The translations under genes were made by a program, and so were the position numbers. A stretch of DNA of 64,000 nucleotides from Arthrobacter sp. B0490. GTDB lineage: Bacteria > Actinomycetota > Actinomycetes > Actinomycetales > Micrococcaceae. Within the stretch, counting starts at the first letter, position 1; each line of letters begins with the position of its first letter. Under the pieces are notes generated by a model. It did not search any database and was not told the DNA's origin. It saw only the letters and a program-made list of their open reading frames with translations. The stretch is from the NCBI RefSeq assembly GCF_002929355.1, contig NZ_PJIR01000006.1:62001-126000 (forward strand). Direction: 5' to 3'. Of the stretch, positions 1-8,730 are shown piece by piece.

Positions 1-261
1 GAGCAGCGCGGCCGTGATGACCCAGGCGAAGTCCGTCTGGGAGCCGTTGAGGTCGCTCATGATCGTCGGCAGCGCGTTGGCGACGATGGTGCTGCTCAGG
101 ATCGCCGTGAACAGGCCCGCGAGCAGACCCGTGAGTGCCTGCAGGATCTGCTTGTGGTTCATGGGCTCGCCGGACCCGTGCGAGACGGCCCCGTGCGAGG
201 CTGCGGCCGGTTGCGGCACGGGGGTCTCGGGGGTCCTCGCCCGGGTGGAATGGATGGCCAT
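1..261 (-). CDS. MFS drug exporter, DHA2 (EmrB/QacA-like), N-terminal part
   Basis: The window edge cuts this gene; only the first 87 codons are visible. The protein starts MAIHSTRARTPETP, followed by a His/Ser/Pro-rich cytoplasmic tail of about 45 residues. The first membrane helix then reads ALTGLLAGLFTAILSSTIVA and continues into NALPTIM. The pattern LSSTIVANALPTI is typical of TM1 in 14-helix proton-driven multidrug exporters. The ATG overlaps the TGA of the upstream MarR gene by one base (TGATG), so the two are translationally coupled and probably form a repressor-exporter unit. The substrate cannot be told from this fragment. Confidence 0.85.
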   Translation of the reverse strand, partial: MAIHSTRARTPETPVPQPAAASHGAVSHGSGEPMNHKQILQALTGLLAGLFTAILSSTIVANALPTIMSDLNGSQTDFAWVITAALL

Positions 262-827
262 CAGCGTTCTTCCTTCATGATCTCGGTCGTGCGGTTCAGG
301 TGACGGCCGTCGTCGCCCGTGCGGTGTGCGGTGGTGTGTGACGCCCTGGCGGGGTCTGCGGGTCCGGTCTGCACGGCCCCGCTCGGGAGGGCGGCGGAGC
401 GGAGGGCCGCCGTCAGGTGCCGCACGGTCAGCGATGCGGCCTCGGCCTCGGCCTCCGTCCAGTCGGAGAGGATCTCCCGCAGTGTCCCGGCCCTGCGCTC
501 GTAGGTCTCGGCGAGGTACTTCTGCCCCTCCTCCGTGAGCGAGAGCAGGCACGCCCGCCCGTCGAGCGGGTCGGCGGTCCGCACCACGAAGCCGTACTCC
601 TCGAGGTCGGCGAGCTGCCGGCTCAGTGCCGACGGCCCGATCCCGAGCCGCCCCGCGAGGGCCGATGCCCGTATCGGACCGCCCTCCCCCACGAAGAAGA
701 GCACCCCGGTGTGCGCGGGGCCCAACTCGGAGTGCCTCATTCCGGCGGCGGTGACGCCCCGGAGGGCACGCTGCAGATCGAAGATGTGGTGCACCAGCTC
801 TGCAGCCGTGTGCTGCGCTACCGACAA
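261..827 (-). CDS. MarR family transcriptional regulator
   Basis: This 188-residue protein has a winged helix-turn-helix at about residues 50-105: RASALAGRLGIGPSALSRQL is the HTH, and the wing contains TADPLDGRACLLSLTEEG, the D-x-R wing typical of MarR. A long C-terminal tail is rich in Ala, His and Arg. The start is TTG, chosen because AGGAG lies six bases upstream. Its end overlaps the start of an MFS exporter, so it probably represses this two-gene operon in response to a small phenolic or drug ligand, as is usual for MarR repressors. The ligand is unknown. Confidence 0.9.
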   Translation of the reverse strand: MSVAQHTAAELVHHIFDLQRALRGVTAAGMRHSELGPAHTGVLFFVGEGGPIRASALAGRLGIGPSALSRQLADLEEYGFVVRTADPLDGRACLLSLTEEGQKYLAETYERRAGTLREILSDWTEAEAEAASLTVRHLTAALRSAALPSGAVQTGPADPARASHTTAHRTGDDGRHLNRTTEIMKEER

Positions 828-847
828 GGGGTACTCCTGACCTCATA

Positions 848-899
848 TACTTCGTTGCTCTAAGTAACAGTACGCCGTCCGTTTCGTTAGGTCAACTAA
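848..899 (-). promoter_or_regulatory. Promoter with two dyads for the MarR-exporter operon
   Basis: On the minus strand, TTGACC (890-895) and TACTGT (867-872) are separated by exactly 17 bp, a good sigma-A-type promoter. Two dyads lie on it: TTAG-N5-CTAA at 887-899 covers the -35, and TACTT-N9-AAGTA at 848-866 lies just past the -10. This placement suits autorepression by the MarR protein. The operator role is inferred. Confidence 0.55.
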
Positions 900-1116
900 G
901 TAAAATGCGGTCGAGGTCCGCCCCGAACGGCGCCGGCGGGTGCAGGATCCCTCCGCCTGGGGCACCGGAGAGAAGCCCGACGACGTCAAGCGGACGTCGA
1001 ATCCCCTGCCGAAGCTTGCGGTCACGGTCGGCACCCTGTTAGGCCTGATACACGAGGGCAGTAGAATCACCAGTCGAGGAGCGCCCCATCCCGGGCCGCG
1101 GAGAAGGACGTTCGCA

Positions 1117-3537
1117 ATGACGCGCAAGGAACCCCGAGTAATCGAGCCGGACGAGAAGAACATCGAGGTCGCGGACCACCCCAAGGATTATGCGGCGGGC
1201 CTCCCGGGCGTCTACTACTCCATGAAGCCCGCCATCGAGCACATGGGCCTGGAACGCACGCTGAAGACCGTCCTCAAGATGAACCACAAGGACGGCTTCG
1301 ACTGCCCCAGCTGTGCCTGGCCGGACCCCGCCAAGCGCAAGACCTTCGAGTTCTGCGAGAACGGTGCCAAGGCCGTCACCTGGGAGGCCGCCCCGGTGGT
1401 CATCTCCCCGGAGTTCTGGGCCGAGAACTCCCTCACGGAGCTTCGGTCACGGTCCGAATTCTGGCTGGGGATGCAGGGACGCCTCGTCGAGCCCGTCTAC
1501 AAGCCTGCCGGTGAGGACCACTACCGGCCCATCAGCTGGGACGAGGCCTTCGAGATCGTCGGCAACAAGCTGAAGAGCCTCGACTCCCCCGACGAGGCCG
1601 CCTTCTACACCAGCGGGCGCACCTCGAACGAGGCGGCCTTCCTCTACCAGCTCTTCGCACGCGGTTTCGGCACCAACAACCTGCCCGACTGCTCCAACAT
1701 GTGCCACGAGTCCTCCGGCTGGGCCATGGGCCAGACCATCGGGATCGGCAAGGCGACGGTGACGTTCGAGGACTACGAGAACGCCGACCTGATCATCGTC
1801 ATGGGCCAGAACCCGGGCACGAACCACCCGCGCATGCTCACCGAACTCGAGAACTGCAAGCTCAAGGGCGGCCAGATCGTCGCCGTCAATCCGCTCCCCG
1901 AAGCGGCCCTCAAGCGGTACAAGAACCCGCAGACGGTCCGCGGCGTGGCGGGCAAGGGCACCGAGATCGCCGACCAGTTCCTCCAGGTCCGGCTCGGCGG
2001 TGACATGGCCCTGCTGCAGGCCGTGTCCAAGCGCGTGTTCGAGGCCGAGGCGAAGAATCCAGGCACGGTCCTGGACCACGCGTTCCTCGAGGAGCACTGC
2101 GAGGGCCTCGACGAACTGCGCGACTACCTGCTGACGCTCGACGACGCCACGGTCATCGAAGCCACCGGCCTGCGGATCGAGGAGATCGACGAGCTGGCCG
2201 ACCGCTACCTCGCGGCCGACAAGGTGATCATCACCTGGGCGATGGGCATCACGCAGCAGAAGAAGGGCGTGGCGACGATCAAGGAGATGATCAACCTCCT
2301 CCTGCTGCGCGGCAACATCGGCAAGCCCGGAGCGGGCGCCTCCCCCATCCGCGGCCACAGCAACGTCCAGGGCGACCGCACCATGGGTATCTGGGAGCAG
2401 ATGCCCGCGACGTTCATGGACGCCCTCGGGAAGGAGTTCTCCTTCGAACCGCCCCGCGAGCACGGAGCGGACGCCGTCGAGGCGATCAAACGCATGCGGG
2501 ACGGACAGGTCAAGGCGTACGTCGCCCTCGGCGGGAACCTCGTCTCGGCCATCTCGGACACGCAGGTCGCCGAGGAAGCGTTCGAGAAGACCGACATGAC
2601 GGTGCAGATCTCCATCAAGCTCAACCGGTCGCACCTCATCACCGGCAAGGAGGCGCTGATCCTCCCCTGCAAGGGCCGCACCGAGATCGACCGCCAGGCC
2701 ACGGGAGAGCAGTTCGTCTCGGTCGAGGACACCGTCTGCGCGGTCCACGCCTCGCGCGGCAGCGTGGAGCCGGTCTCCGACAACCTCCTGTCCGAACCAG
2801 CTATCATCAGCCGCCTCGCCCGCGCCACCCTGGACGGCAGGCTCGACGCCGACTGGGAGGGCTTCGAGAAGGACTACGACCTCATCCGCGACCACATCTC
2901 GCACGTCGTCGAGGGTTGCGACGACTACAACCGGAGGATCCGCCTGGACGGCGGATTCGTCATGCCGAACGGGCCACGCGATTCGCGGACGTTCAACACC
3001 CCGACGGGCAAGGCCGTCCTCACGGTCAACGACCTCGAGTACCTCGAGCGCCCCGAGGGGACGCTGATCCTCCAGTCACTGCGCGCCCACGACCAGTGGA
3101 ACACCACCATCTACAGCCACAACGACAGGTACCGCGGCATCAAGAAGGGCCGCCACGTGGTGTTCATCAACCCGGATGACATCACCGAACTGGGCCTGAC
3201 GGACGGTCAGAACGTGGACATCCACGGCGTGTACGACGACGGCATACAGCGTGTGCTGCGCGCCTACCGCGTCGTCTCCTACCCGACGGCGCGCGGCTGC
3301 GCCGCCTCGTACTACCCGGAGGCGAACGTCCTCGTCCCCCTCGACGAGGTGGCACAGGGCAGCAACACGCCCACGTCGAAGCAGGTCATCGTCCGATTCG
3401 AGCCGAGCAGCCACACCGCACCGACGGAGCACTACTCCGCAGCGACGGCTCCGGTGCCCGACGCCGAGGCGGACGGCTTCCCTGAAGCCCGGTCGGAGAA
3501 GACTCCGGCGAAGGAGGCCGCGGCCTCGAGCGCCTGA
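1117..3537 (+). CDS. FdhF/YdeP family molybdopterin oxidoreductase
   Basis: The 806-residue protein belongs to the formate-dehydrogenase-alpha-related YdeP family of bis-MGD enzymes. Near residue 61 it carries FDCPSCAWPDP, the family hallmark, with a further Cys in EFCENGAKAV. The MGD-binding segment includes NMCHESSGWAMGQTIG, and GMQGRLVEPVYK precedes it. The C-terminal molydop-binding domain contains LRAHDQWNTTIYSHNDRYRG. The usual family length is about 770; the extra residues are a polar Ala/Glu-rich tail. The frame is open back to 940, but ATG 1117 follows GGAGAAGGACG and begins where family similarity starts. Physiological substrate is unknown; YdeP in E. coli is linked to acid resistance. 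No fdhD or mo genes are nearby, but a DUF6457 gene lies 1.4 kb downstream. Confidence 0.88.
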   Translation: MTRKEPRVIEPDEKNIEVADHPKDYAAGLPGVYYSMKPAIEHMGLERTLKTVLKMNHKDGFDCPSCAWPDPAKRKTFEFCENGAKAVTWEAAPVVISPEFWAENSLTELRSRSEFWLGMQGRLVEPVYKPAGEDHYRPISWDEAFEIVGNKLKSLDSPDEAAFYTSGRTSNEAAFLYQLFARGFGTNNLPDCSNMCHESSGWAMGQTIGIGKATVTFEDYENADLIIVMGQNPGTNHPRMLTELENCKLKGGQIVAVNPLPEAALKRYKNPQTVRGVAGKGTEIADQFLQVRLGGDMALLQAVSKRVFEAEAKNPGTVLDHAFLEEHCEGLDELRDYLLTLDDATVIEATGLRIEEIDELADRYLAADKVIITWAMGITQQKKGVATIKEMINLLLLRGNIGKPGAGASPIRGHSNVQGDRTMGIWEQMPATFMDALGKEFSFEPPREHGADAVEAIKRMRDGQVKAYVALGGNLVSAISDTQVAEEAFEKTDMTVQISIKLNRSHLITGKEALILPCKGRTEIDRQATGEQFVSVEDTVCAVHASRGSVEPVSDNLLSEPAIISRLARATLDGRLDADWEGFEKDYDLIRDHISHVVEGCDDYNRRIRLDGGFVMPNGPRDSRTFNTPTGKAVLTVNDLEYLERPEGTLILQSLRAHDQWNTTIYSHNDRYRGIKKGRHVVFINPDDITELGLTDGQNVDIHGVYDDGIQRVLRAYRVVSYPTARGCAASYYPEANVLVPLDEVAQGSNTPTSKQVIVRFEPSSHTAPTEHYSAATAPVPDAEADGFPEARSEKTPAKEAAASSA

Positions 3538-3543
3538 CGCCCC

Positions 3544-3585
3544 ACCCGACCGAGCCCGGACGGGCTCGGATGGGCTCGGTCGGGT
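3544..3585 (+). terminator. Terminator hairpin after the molybdopterin oxidoreductase
   Basis: A perfect 14-bp inverted repeat (3544-3557 with 3572-3585) begins 6 bases after the stop codon. The 14-base loop contains another GGGCTCGG copy, so an alternative shorter stem is possible. There is no U-tract, as is common in high-GC actinobacteria. Confidence 0.7.
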
Positions 3586-3682
3586 CGGCCGGCTCGGTAG
3601 GACCCGGATCTCCGGCCCTCCTGACAGGACGACCGCCCTCGATGCGCCGTAGACTGCTGCGGTCACGGCGACCGGGGGCGAG

Positions 3683-4951
3683 ATGGATCAACAACAGGAC
3701 CAGCGGCAGGACCAGCACGACCAGCAGCGTCGCGTCATCCGCGTCCTGGTGGTCGCGCAGATCCTCGGCGGACTCGGCGCAGGCGCCACGCTGTCCCTCG
3801 GCGCGTTGCTGGCCGCCGAGACCTCGGGCTCGAGTGCCTGGTCCGGCATGGCCGCGACGATGGCCACCCTCGGAGCCGCAGCCGCGGCCGTCCCCCTCGC
3901 CACACTCGCCCAGCGCAGGGGACGCCGGATCTCCCTCGCGACGGGCGCCGTCGTCGCCTGCATCGGTGCCCTCCTGGCGATCACGGCTGCCTCGCTCGCA
4001 CTCTTCCCGCTGCTGCTCGTCGCGCTGATCCTGCTCGGTGCCGGGGCAGCGACGGGACTCCAGGCACGCTTCGCCGCGACAGATCTGGCCACCGAGGCGA
4101 CGCGCGGACGCAGCCTCTCCGTCGTGGTGTGGTCCACCACCATCGGCGCCGTACTCGGCCCGAACCTCTTCGAACCGGGCCAGGTCGTGGCCGGGGTCCT
4201 CGGCATCCCGCCGCTCAGCGGGGGCTTCGTCTTCACCGCGGCGGCCCAGATCGCGGCCGCACTCGTCTATTCGCTGGGGCTGCGTCCCGATCCCCTCCTG
4301 ACGGCCCTGAGCCGCGACGCAGCGAACCGCCCGGCGGACGCCCCGGCTCCGATGAAGCGGCGCGGTCTCGCCATCCTCGCCCGCAATCCCGTCGCCCGGT
4401 TCGCCGTCGTGGCCATCGCTGCCGGTCACGCCGCGATGGTGTCCGTCATGTCCATGACGCCCGTCCATCTGCACGATCACGGTGCGGGACTGTCCGTCGT
4501 CGGACTGACCATCAGCCTGCACGTGGCCGGGATGTACGCACTGTCCCCCGTGTTCGGCTGGGTCGCGGACCGAGCGGGGAAGATCCAGGGGATCCTCCTC
4601 GGTCAGGTGCTCCTGCTCGCGGCGCTGCTGACGGCGTGGCAGGCGTCGGGATCGGAGGCGGGGGTGACGGTGAGCCTGGTCCTGCTCGGGCTGGGCTGGT
4701 CCGCGTGCATCGTGTCCGCGTCGGCCCTCCTCGCGGGAGCCGTGGACGTCGCCGAGCGTGCGCCGGTCCAGGGATCGTCGGACCTGGTCATGAACCTCGC
4801 CGGCGCACTCGGCGGCGCACTCGCGGGCCCGGCCCTCGTCCTCCTGGGCTACTCGGGCCTCGGCCTGGCCGCGGCCGTGCTGGTCGGTGTCGTCCTGACG
4901 TGGACGCTCGCGCGCCTGGCCCGGCGCACCCCGACCGCCGTCCCGGCCTGA
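3683..4951 (+). CDS. MFS transporter, 12 TM
   Basis: This 422-residue integral membrane protein begins with a Gln/Asp-rich tail of repeated DQQ and DQH residues (about 1-17). Hydrophobic helices follow at regular spacing. The loop between TM2 and TM3 reads LAQRRGRRISLATG, the MFS G-x-x-x-D/R-x-x-G-R-R signature region; a similar loop GWVADRAGKIQG lies in the second half. It resembles the sugar/drug MFS subset (YcxA/YbjJ-like). It sits alone between the molybdopterin oxidoreductase, which has its own terminator, and a convergent DUF6457 gene. Substrate is not predictable. It could be linked to the neighbouring oxidoreductase, but only by proximity. Confidence 0.85.
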   Translation: MDQQQDQRQDQHDQQRRVIRVLVVAQILGGLGAGATLSLGALLAAETSGSSAWSGMAATMATLGAAAAAVPLATLAQRRGRRISLATGAVVACIGALLAITAASLALFPLLLVALILLGAGAATGLQARFAATDLATEATRGRSLSVVVWSTTIGAVLGPNLFEPGQVVAGVLGIPPLSGGFVFTAAAQIAAALVYSLGLRPDPLLTALSRDAANRPADAPAPMKRRGLAILARNPVARFAVVAIAAGHAAMVSVMSMTPVHLHDHGAGLSVVGLTISLHVAGMYALSPVFGWVADRAGKIQGILLGQVLLLAALLTAWQASGSEAGVTVSLVLLGLGWSACIVSASALLAGAVDVAERAPVQGSSDLVMNLAGALGGALAGPALVLLGYSGLGLAAAVLVGVVLTWTLARLARRTPTAVPA

Positions 4952-4961
4952 TCCCCGGGGG

Positions 4962-5276
4962 CTACTGGGCCGAGCCCGTCCAGCCCTTCTGTTCCTGCGT
5001 CTCCTCGTCCTTCTCGATGACGGTCGTCACGGTCGTCGCGGCCTTCTCCACGGCAGCGCCCGTCTCCTCGCGGTTCTTCGTGGTTACGGTCCCCGCGGCG
5101 TAGCCGACGAGGAAGGCGCTGACGACACCGGCATGAGGTCCCACCAGGTGCGCCGAACGTTCGGCCAGTTCCACGATCCGGGGGTGGTCCACCTCGAGGT
5201 CGAGGATCTGGAGGGCCTGGGTCAAAGTACGGCTCCAGTCGCTGAGGGTGCGCTCTTCGTCGTCGGGCGTTGCCAT
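4962..5276 (-). CDS. DUF6457 protein (molybdenum-cofactor associated)
   Basis: This 104-residue acidic protein reads MATPDDEERTLSDWSRTLTQ, then ALQILDLEVDH and AGVVSAFLVGYAAG. Those features match the small DUF6457 domain that in actinobacteria is usually encoded beside, or fused to, molybdopterin-guanine dinucleotide genes. ATG 5276 was chosen over earlier in-frame starts because AGGAG sits upstream and the domain begins there. The C-terminal 35 residues are a charged, probably coiled-coil tail (ENREETGAAVEKAATTV-like). It is convergent with the MFS gene and close to a molybdoenzyme, which supports a cofactor-related role, but the biochemical function is unknown. Confidence 0.7.
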   Translation of the reverse strand: MATPDDEERTLSDWSRTLTQALQILDLEVDHPRIVELAERSAHLVGPHAGVVSAFLVGYAAGTVTTKNREETGAAVEKAATTVTTVIEKDEETQEQKGWTGSAQ

Positions 5277-5553
5277 GGTGTCTCCTCGCGTCGGGTGCAG
5301 TCCGCGGCTGCCGACATTCGTCGGCAGCGCTCCCCAAGCTCTATCACCGCCGTCCCGGTGCTTCAAGGAGGAGCAGCAGGATTCCGCCGTTCCTTGACTT
5401 CGCTTCCGGGCGAGGATGTAATTCCTTCCGGCAGGGTGACACGATTCACCGGCCGCCTCGGCAGGACCACCTCGACGGAGAGGAACCGATCAGCATGACC
5501 ATCCCCACCCGGCCAGGACCGGACGCGTCCGCCTCGCAGCAGCCCTCGGGGCC

Positions 5554-7389
5554 GTGATGCTCCTGGCCACCGGCACGGGAACTGCGGCCCTCGCTGCTCC
5601 ACCCCTCGACCCGGTGGGCACCACCCCGGTCCCGACGAAGAAGGCACCCCCGGCGTCCGCCCCCGACTTCGGGCCGAACGTCACGGTCTTCGATCCGAGC
5701 ATGCCCGTGAGCGAGATCCAGGCGACCGTCGACGCCGTCAACGCCCGCCAGATCGACGACGAGATGGGCACCGAACGCGCGGCCCTCCTGTTCCTGCCGG
5801 GCACCTACGGCACCGACGCCGAGCCCCTGCAGTTCAGGGTCGGCTACTACACGGAGGTCGCGGGCCTCGGCGCCTCCCCGTCCGACGTCGTCATCAACGG
5901 CAAGATCGAGGTGTACAACCGGTGCCTCGACGGCGACGGGACGAGCAACTGCATCGCACTCAACAACTTCTGGAGGACGCTCTCCAATCTCACCCTCGAG
6001 GTCAACGGTGCAGGCCAGGACGGCTGCCGGGCGACGGCGAACTTCTGGGCCGTCTCGCAGGCCGTCTCGCTCCGCCGCGTGGAGGTCACCGGGGGGACGC
6101 TGTCCCTCATGGACTACTGCACCGCCGGACCCCAGTACGCGAGCGGCGGCTACCTCGCCGATTCGAAGGCCGGGGACATCGTCAACGGGTCGCAGCAGCA
6201 GTGGCTGACCCGCAACAGCGAGATCGGCAACTGGTCCAACGGCGTCTGGAACGCCGTCTTCTCGGGGACGGAGGGCGCGCCGTCGGACGAGGGCTTCCCC
6301 ACTCCCCCGTACACGACCCTCGACCGGACCCCGGTCAGCCGGGAGAAGCCCTACCTGTTCGCCGACTCCTCCGGTGCCTACGGCGTCCGTGTGCCCGCCG
6401 CCCGGCAGGACTCCCGCGGCACCTCGTGGGGCGACGGCCTGACCGCCGGCCGCACCATCCCGCTGTCCGAGTTCTTCGTCGCGAAGCCCGGTGACTCCGT
6501 CCGGGCCATCAACAACGCGCTCACCCGCGGCAAGCACCTCCTCCTCACCCCCGGCGTCTACGACATCGCGCAGACCATCGCGGTCAAGCGCGCGGACACC
6601 GTGGTGCTCGGTCTCGGCCACGCCACCCTGACCGCCGTGGACGGTGCCACCCCGATGCGCGTCGCCGATGTGCCCGGCGTCGTCATCGCGGGCGTCACGA
6701 TCGACGGCGGCACCGTCAACTCCCCCGTCCTCCTGCAGGTCGGCACGAAGAACGGCAACAACGGCGCCAGGCACGACGATGCGGCGAACCCGACGACGCT
6801 CAGCGACGTCTACTTCCGGATCGGCGGCCCGCACGTGGGCAAGGCCGACGTCAGCCTCGAGGTCAACAGCGACAACGTGCTGATCGACCACACGTGGGTG
6901 TGGCGTGCCGACCACGGCAACGAGGGCGCCTTCGGCTGGGACGTCAGCACCGGCCGCAACGGCGTGATCATCAACGGCGACGACGTCACCGCCACCGGCC
7001 TCTTCGTGGAGCACTACCAGGAGTACAACGTGATCTGGAACGGGGAGAACGGGCGCACCGTGTTCTTCCAGAACGAGCTCCCCTACGACCCGCCGAACCA
7101 GGCCGCCTGGCAGCACGACGGCGTCCTCGGCTGGGCCGGCTACAAGGTGGCCGACGACGTCAGGAACCACACGCTGTGGGGCGGCGGCTCGTACATCTTC
7201 ACGAACGTGGACCCGAGCATCCACGCCACCCGCGGCTTCGAGGTGCCGAACACCCCCGGCGTGGTGCTGAACCACCTCCTGACCGTGAACCTCGGCGCCG
7301 GCACGATCGACCACGTGGTGAACGACACCGGCGCGCCGGTGAGCAACGCGAACACCGGCACGCCGAGCTACGTGGAGCGCTACCCGTAG
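5554..7389 (+). CDS. Secreted parallel beta-helix protein; 5' end probably frameshifted
   Basis: About 610 residues with the look of secreted actinobacterial proteins often labelled coagulation factor 5/8 type or adenylyl cyclase, in fact double right-handed beta-helices of the pectate-lyase fold. Supporting segments are GPNVTVFDPSMPVSEIQATV, LFLPGTYGTDAEPLQ, VGYYTEVAGLGASPSDV, LLTPGVYDIAQTI and VVLGLGHATLTAV. In-frame starts are GTG 5554 or ATG 5557, which leave a signal peptide lacking its basic n-region (MLLATGTGTAALAA). The same frame upstream encodes RTGRVRLAAALGAV, a perfect n-region. ATG 5495 has the only good ribosome site (GGAGAGGAA at 5477-5485) but is one frame off. A one-base loss near 5513-5525 would explain this. 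Role is probably polysaccharide binding or cleavage outside the cell. Confidence 0.8.
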   Translation: MMLLATGTGTAALAAPPLDPVGTTPVPTKKAPPASAPDFGPNVTVFDPSMPVSEIQATVDAVNARQIDDEMGTERAALLFLPGTYGTDAEPLQFRVGYYTEVAGLGASPSDVVINGKIEVYNRCLDGDGTSNCIALNNFWRTLSNLTLEVNGAGQDGCRATANFWAVSQAVSLRRVEVTGGTLSLMDYCTAGPQYASGGYLADSKAGDIVNGSQQQWLTRNSEIGNWSNGVWNAVFSGTEGAPSDEGFPTPPYTTLDRTPVSREKPYLFADSSGAYGVRVPAARQDSRGTSWGDGLTAGRTIPLSEFFVAKPGDSVRAINNALTRGKHLLLTPGVYDIAQTIAVKRADTVVLGLGHATLTAVDGATPMRVADVPGVVIAGVTIDGGTVNSPVLLQVGTKNGNNGARHDDAANPTTLSDVYFRIGGPHVGKADVSLEVNSDNVLIDHTWVWRADHGNEGAFGWDVSTGRNGVIINGDDVTATGLFVEHYQEYNVIWNGENGRTVFFQNELPYDPPNQAAWQHDGVLGWAGYKVADDVRNHTLWGGGSYIFTNVDPSIHATRGFEVPNTPGVVLNHLLTVNLGAGTIDHVVNDTGAPVSNANTGTPSYVERYP

Positions 7390-7418
7390 GGGAGCGCATC
7401 TGGGGAAGCCGCATGGAT

Positions 7419-7453
7419 CGAGCGAGGCCGGGGCGATGCCCCGGCCTCGCTCG
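7419..7453 (+). terminator. Terminator after the beta-helix gene
   Basis: A perfect 16-bp stem (7419-7434 with 7438-7453) with loop GAT begins about 30 bases past the stop codon. It lies between convergent genes and may serve the LacI gene on the minus strand as well. Confidence 0.8.
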
Positions 7454-7600
7454 CGTGCGTGGATTCGCGTGGACAGGGCGCGCCACCGGGGCGTGATGAC
7501 CTGACATCCCCTGCCTCCGGGCGCGGCCCCACCACCCGTGCGGCATGCCCGAGGCCGCCCGCCTCTCCGCGTGGCACCCGCGCCGGCACGCGAACCGACC

Positions 7601-8581
7601 CTAGGCCGACTCCCGCTCCACGAGGTGCAGCCCATGGCCCGGGTGCGACGGCTTCGCCACGCCGTCGAGGTCCGCGAGCACCAGCGCGGCCAGGTAGCGG
7701 GCCTGTACCCCGATCGACTGCGAGACGGTCGTGAGCGGGGGCGAGGCGAGCCGCGCCACCGGGACGTCGTCGACGCCCACCACCGCACAGTCGTCCGGAC
7801 AGGACAGCCGTTCGGCCCGCACGCCGGCAAGGACCGCGAGCGCGACGTCGTCGTTGTAGGCTGCGAGGCCGGTGACGTCCTGCTCCCGCCAGTCACGGAC
7901 TGCCTTGGCTGCTTCCAGGACGTCGAGCCCGACCGGGAGCACCACGGGCTCCGGGAGGTCGAGATCCGCGCACGTCCGCCGGACCCCGAGGAGGCGGTCG
8001 CGGGCGAAGACCCCGAGCCGCAGATCGGTGGGCCAGGCATAGCCGATCCGCCGATGTCCCCGGGCGGCAAGGTGGCGGACCTGCAGCGCGCCGATCGCGA
8101 GTTGGCTCTCGGCCGGAAGGTCGAGGTCGGGCTCGCACTCCTCACCGAGGGTCCCGAGGACCTGGATGCCGGCCCGGCGCATCGCGAGGAGGTCCTCGTC
8201 GGCGAAGGGGGCGAAGCCGATCACCGCGCGGGGTGTCACGGCCCGCCACAGATCCGCGAGCGGGCGCGTCGCCCTGCGGTGGTGGACGAGGACGGACAGC
8301 CCTCGGCCCGACAGTCCGTCGGCGAGCTCGTCGAGGAGCGTCTCGATGACCGGCCCCACGGGCCGGTCGGGCAGGATGCACAGCACGAGATCGCTGTGTC
8401 CGGTGCGCAGTGCGCGCGCCGCGGCGGAGGGCGCATAGCCGAGACGGGCTGCGGTCTCGCGCACGCGGCGCCGGGTCTCCTCCGAGATGCTGACGCCGTT
8501 CCGTCCCGTCAGGACATAGCTGACGGTGGTGCGTGAGACGCCGCTCTCGCGGGCCACGTCGGCGCTCGTGATGCCCGTCAT
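7601..8581 (-). CDS. LacI family transcriptional regulator
   Basis: The 326-residue protein opens with the LacI HTH: MTGITSADVARESGVSRTTV then SYVLTGRNGVSISEETRRRV, with hinge AARLGYAPSAAARALRTG. A periplasmic-binding-like domain follows (VLCILPDRPVGPVIETLLD, GLAAYNDDVALAVLAGV, VVGVDDVPVARLASPPLTTV). ATG 8581 was preferred to the frame's longer start at 8659 because the HTH begins there and a GGGGGAG ribosome site is adjacent. Neither neighbour is an obvious sugar operon: downstream is the convergent beta-helix gene and upstream the divergent FAD oxidoreductase. Its regulon may include the beta-helix protein or the GH2 enzyme at 26.5 kb, but this is a guess. Effector unknown. Confidence 0.9.
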   Translation of the reverse strand: MTGITSADVARESGVSRTTVSYVLTGRNGVSISEETRRRVRETAARLGYAPSAAARALRTGHSDLVLCILPDRPVGPVIETLLDELADGLSGRGLSVLVHHRRATRPLADLWRAVTPRAVIGFAPFADEDLLAMRRAGIQVLGTLGEECEPDLDLPAESQLAIGALQVRHLAARGHRRIGYAWPTDLRLGVFARDRLLGVRRTCADLDLPEPVVLPVGLDVLEAAKAVRDWREQDVTGLAAYNDDVALAVLAGVRAERLSCPDDCAVVGVDDVPVARLASPPLTTVSQSIGVQARYLAALVLADLDGVAKPSHPGHGLHLVERESA

Positions 8582-8666
8582 CGCTCCCCCTTCCCCGCAC
8601 TCGCGCGTTGCCAGCAAGTGTAGGTCGGCGAGATGCAGCTCCCCCTCGGCGCAGGTCACGTGGACG

Positions 8667-8693
8667 TGTCACAAACCGTGCCCGGCCGGTGTC
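8667..8693 (+). promoter_or_regulatory. Candidate ECF41 (SigJ) promoter
   Basis: TGTCACA at 8667-8673 is followed after exactly 16 bases by TGTC at 8690-8693. Established work on ECF41 sigma factors describes TGTCACA (-35) and CGTC (-10) in front of the gene next to the sigma gene. Here the -35 is a perfect match, the -10 matches three of four bases, and the next two genes are an oxidoreductase and an ECF41 sigma factor. Distance to the ATG is about 37 bases. Confidence 0.7.
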
Positions 8694-8730
8694 CTATGAG
8701 CACAGGGATACCTCGAGAGAGTGGGAGATC

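Noticed and set aside
940..1116. N-terminal extension of the molybdopterin oxidoreductase
   Set aside because: ATG 1117 has the ribosome site and family similarity begins there; the upstream part overlaps the promoter region of the MarR gene.
5446..8145. Long minus-strand open frame opposite the beta-helix and LacI genes
   Set aside because: It is antisense to two clear genes, and its Arg/Pro/Ser-rich translation is what GC-rich codons give on the opposite strand. No ribosome site or domain.
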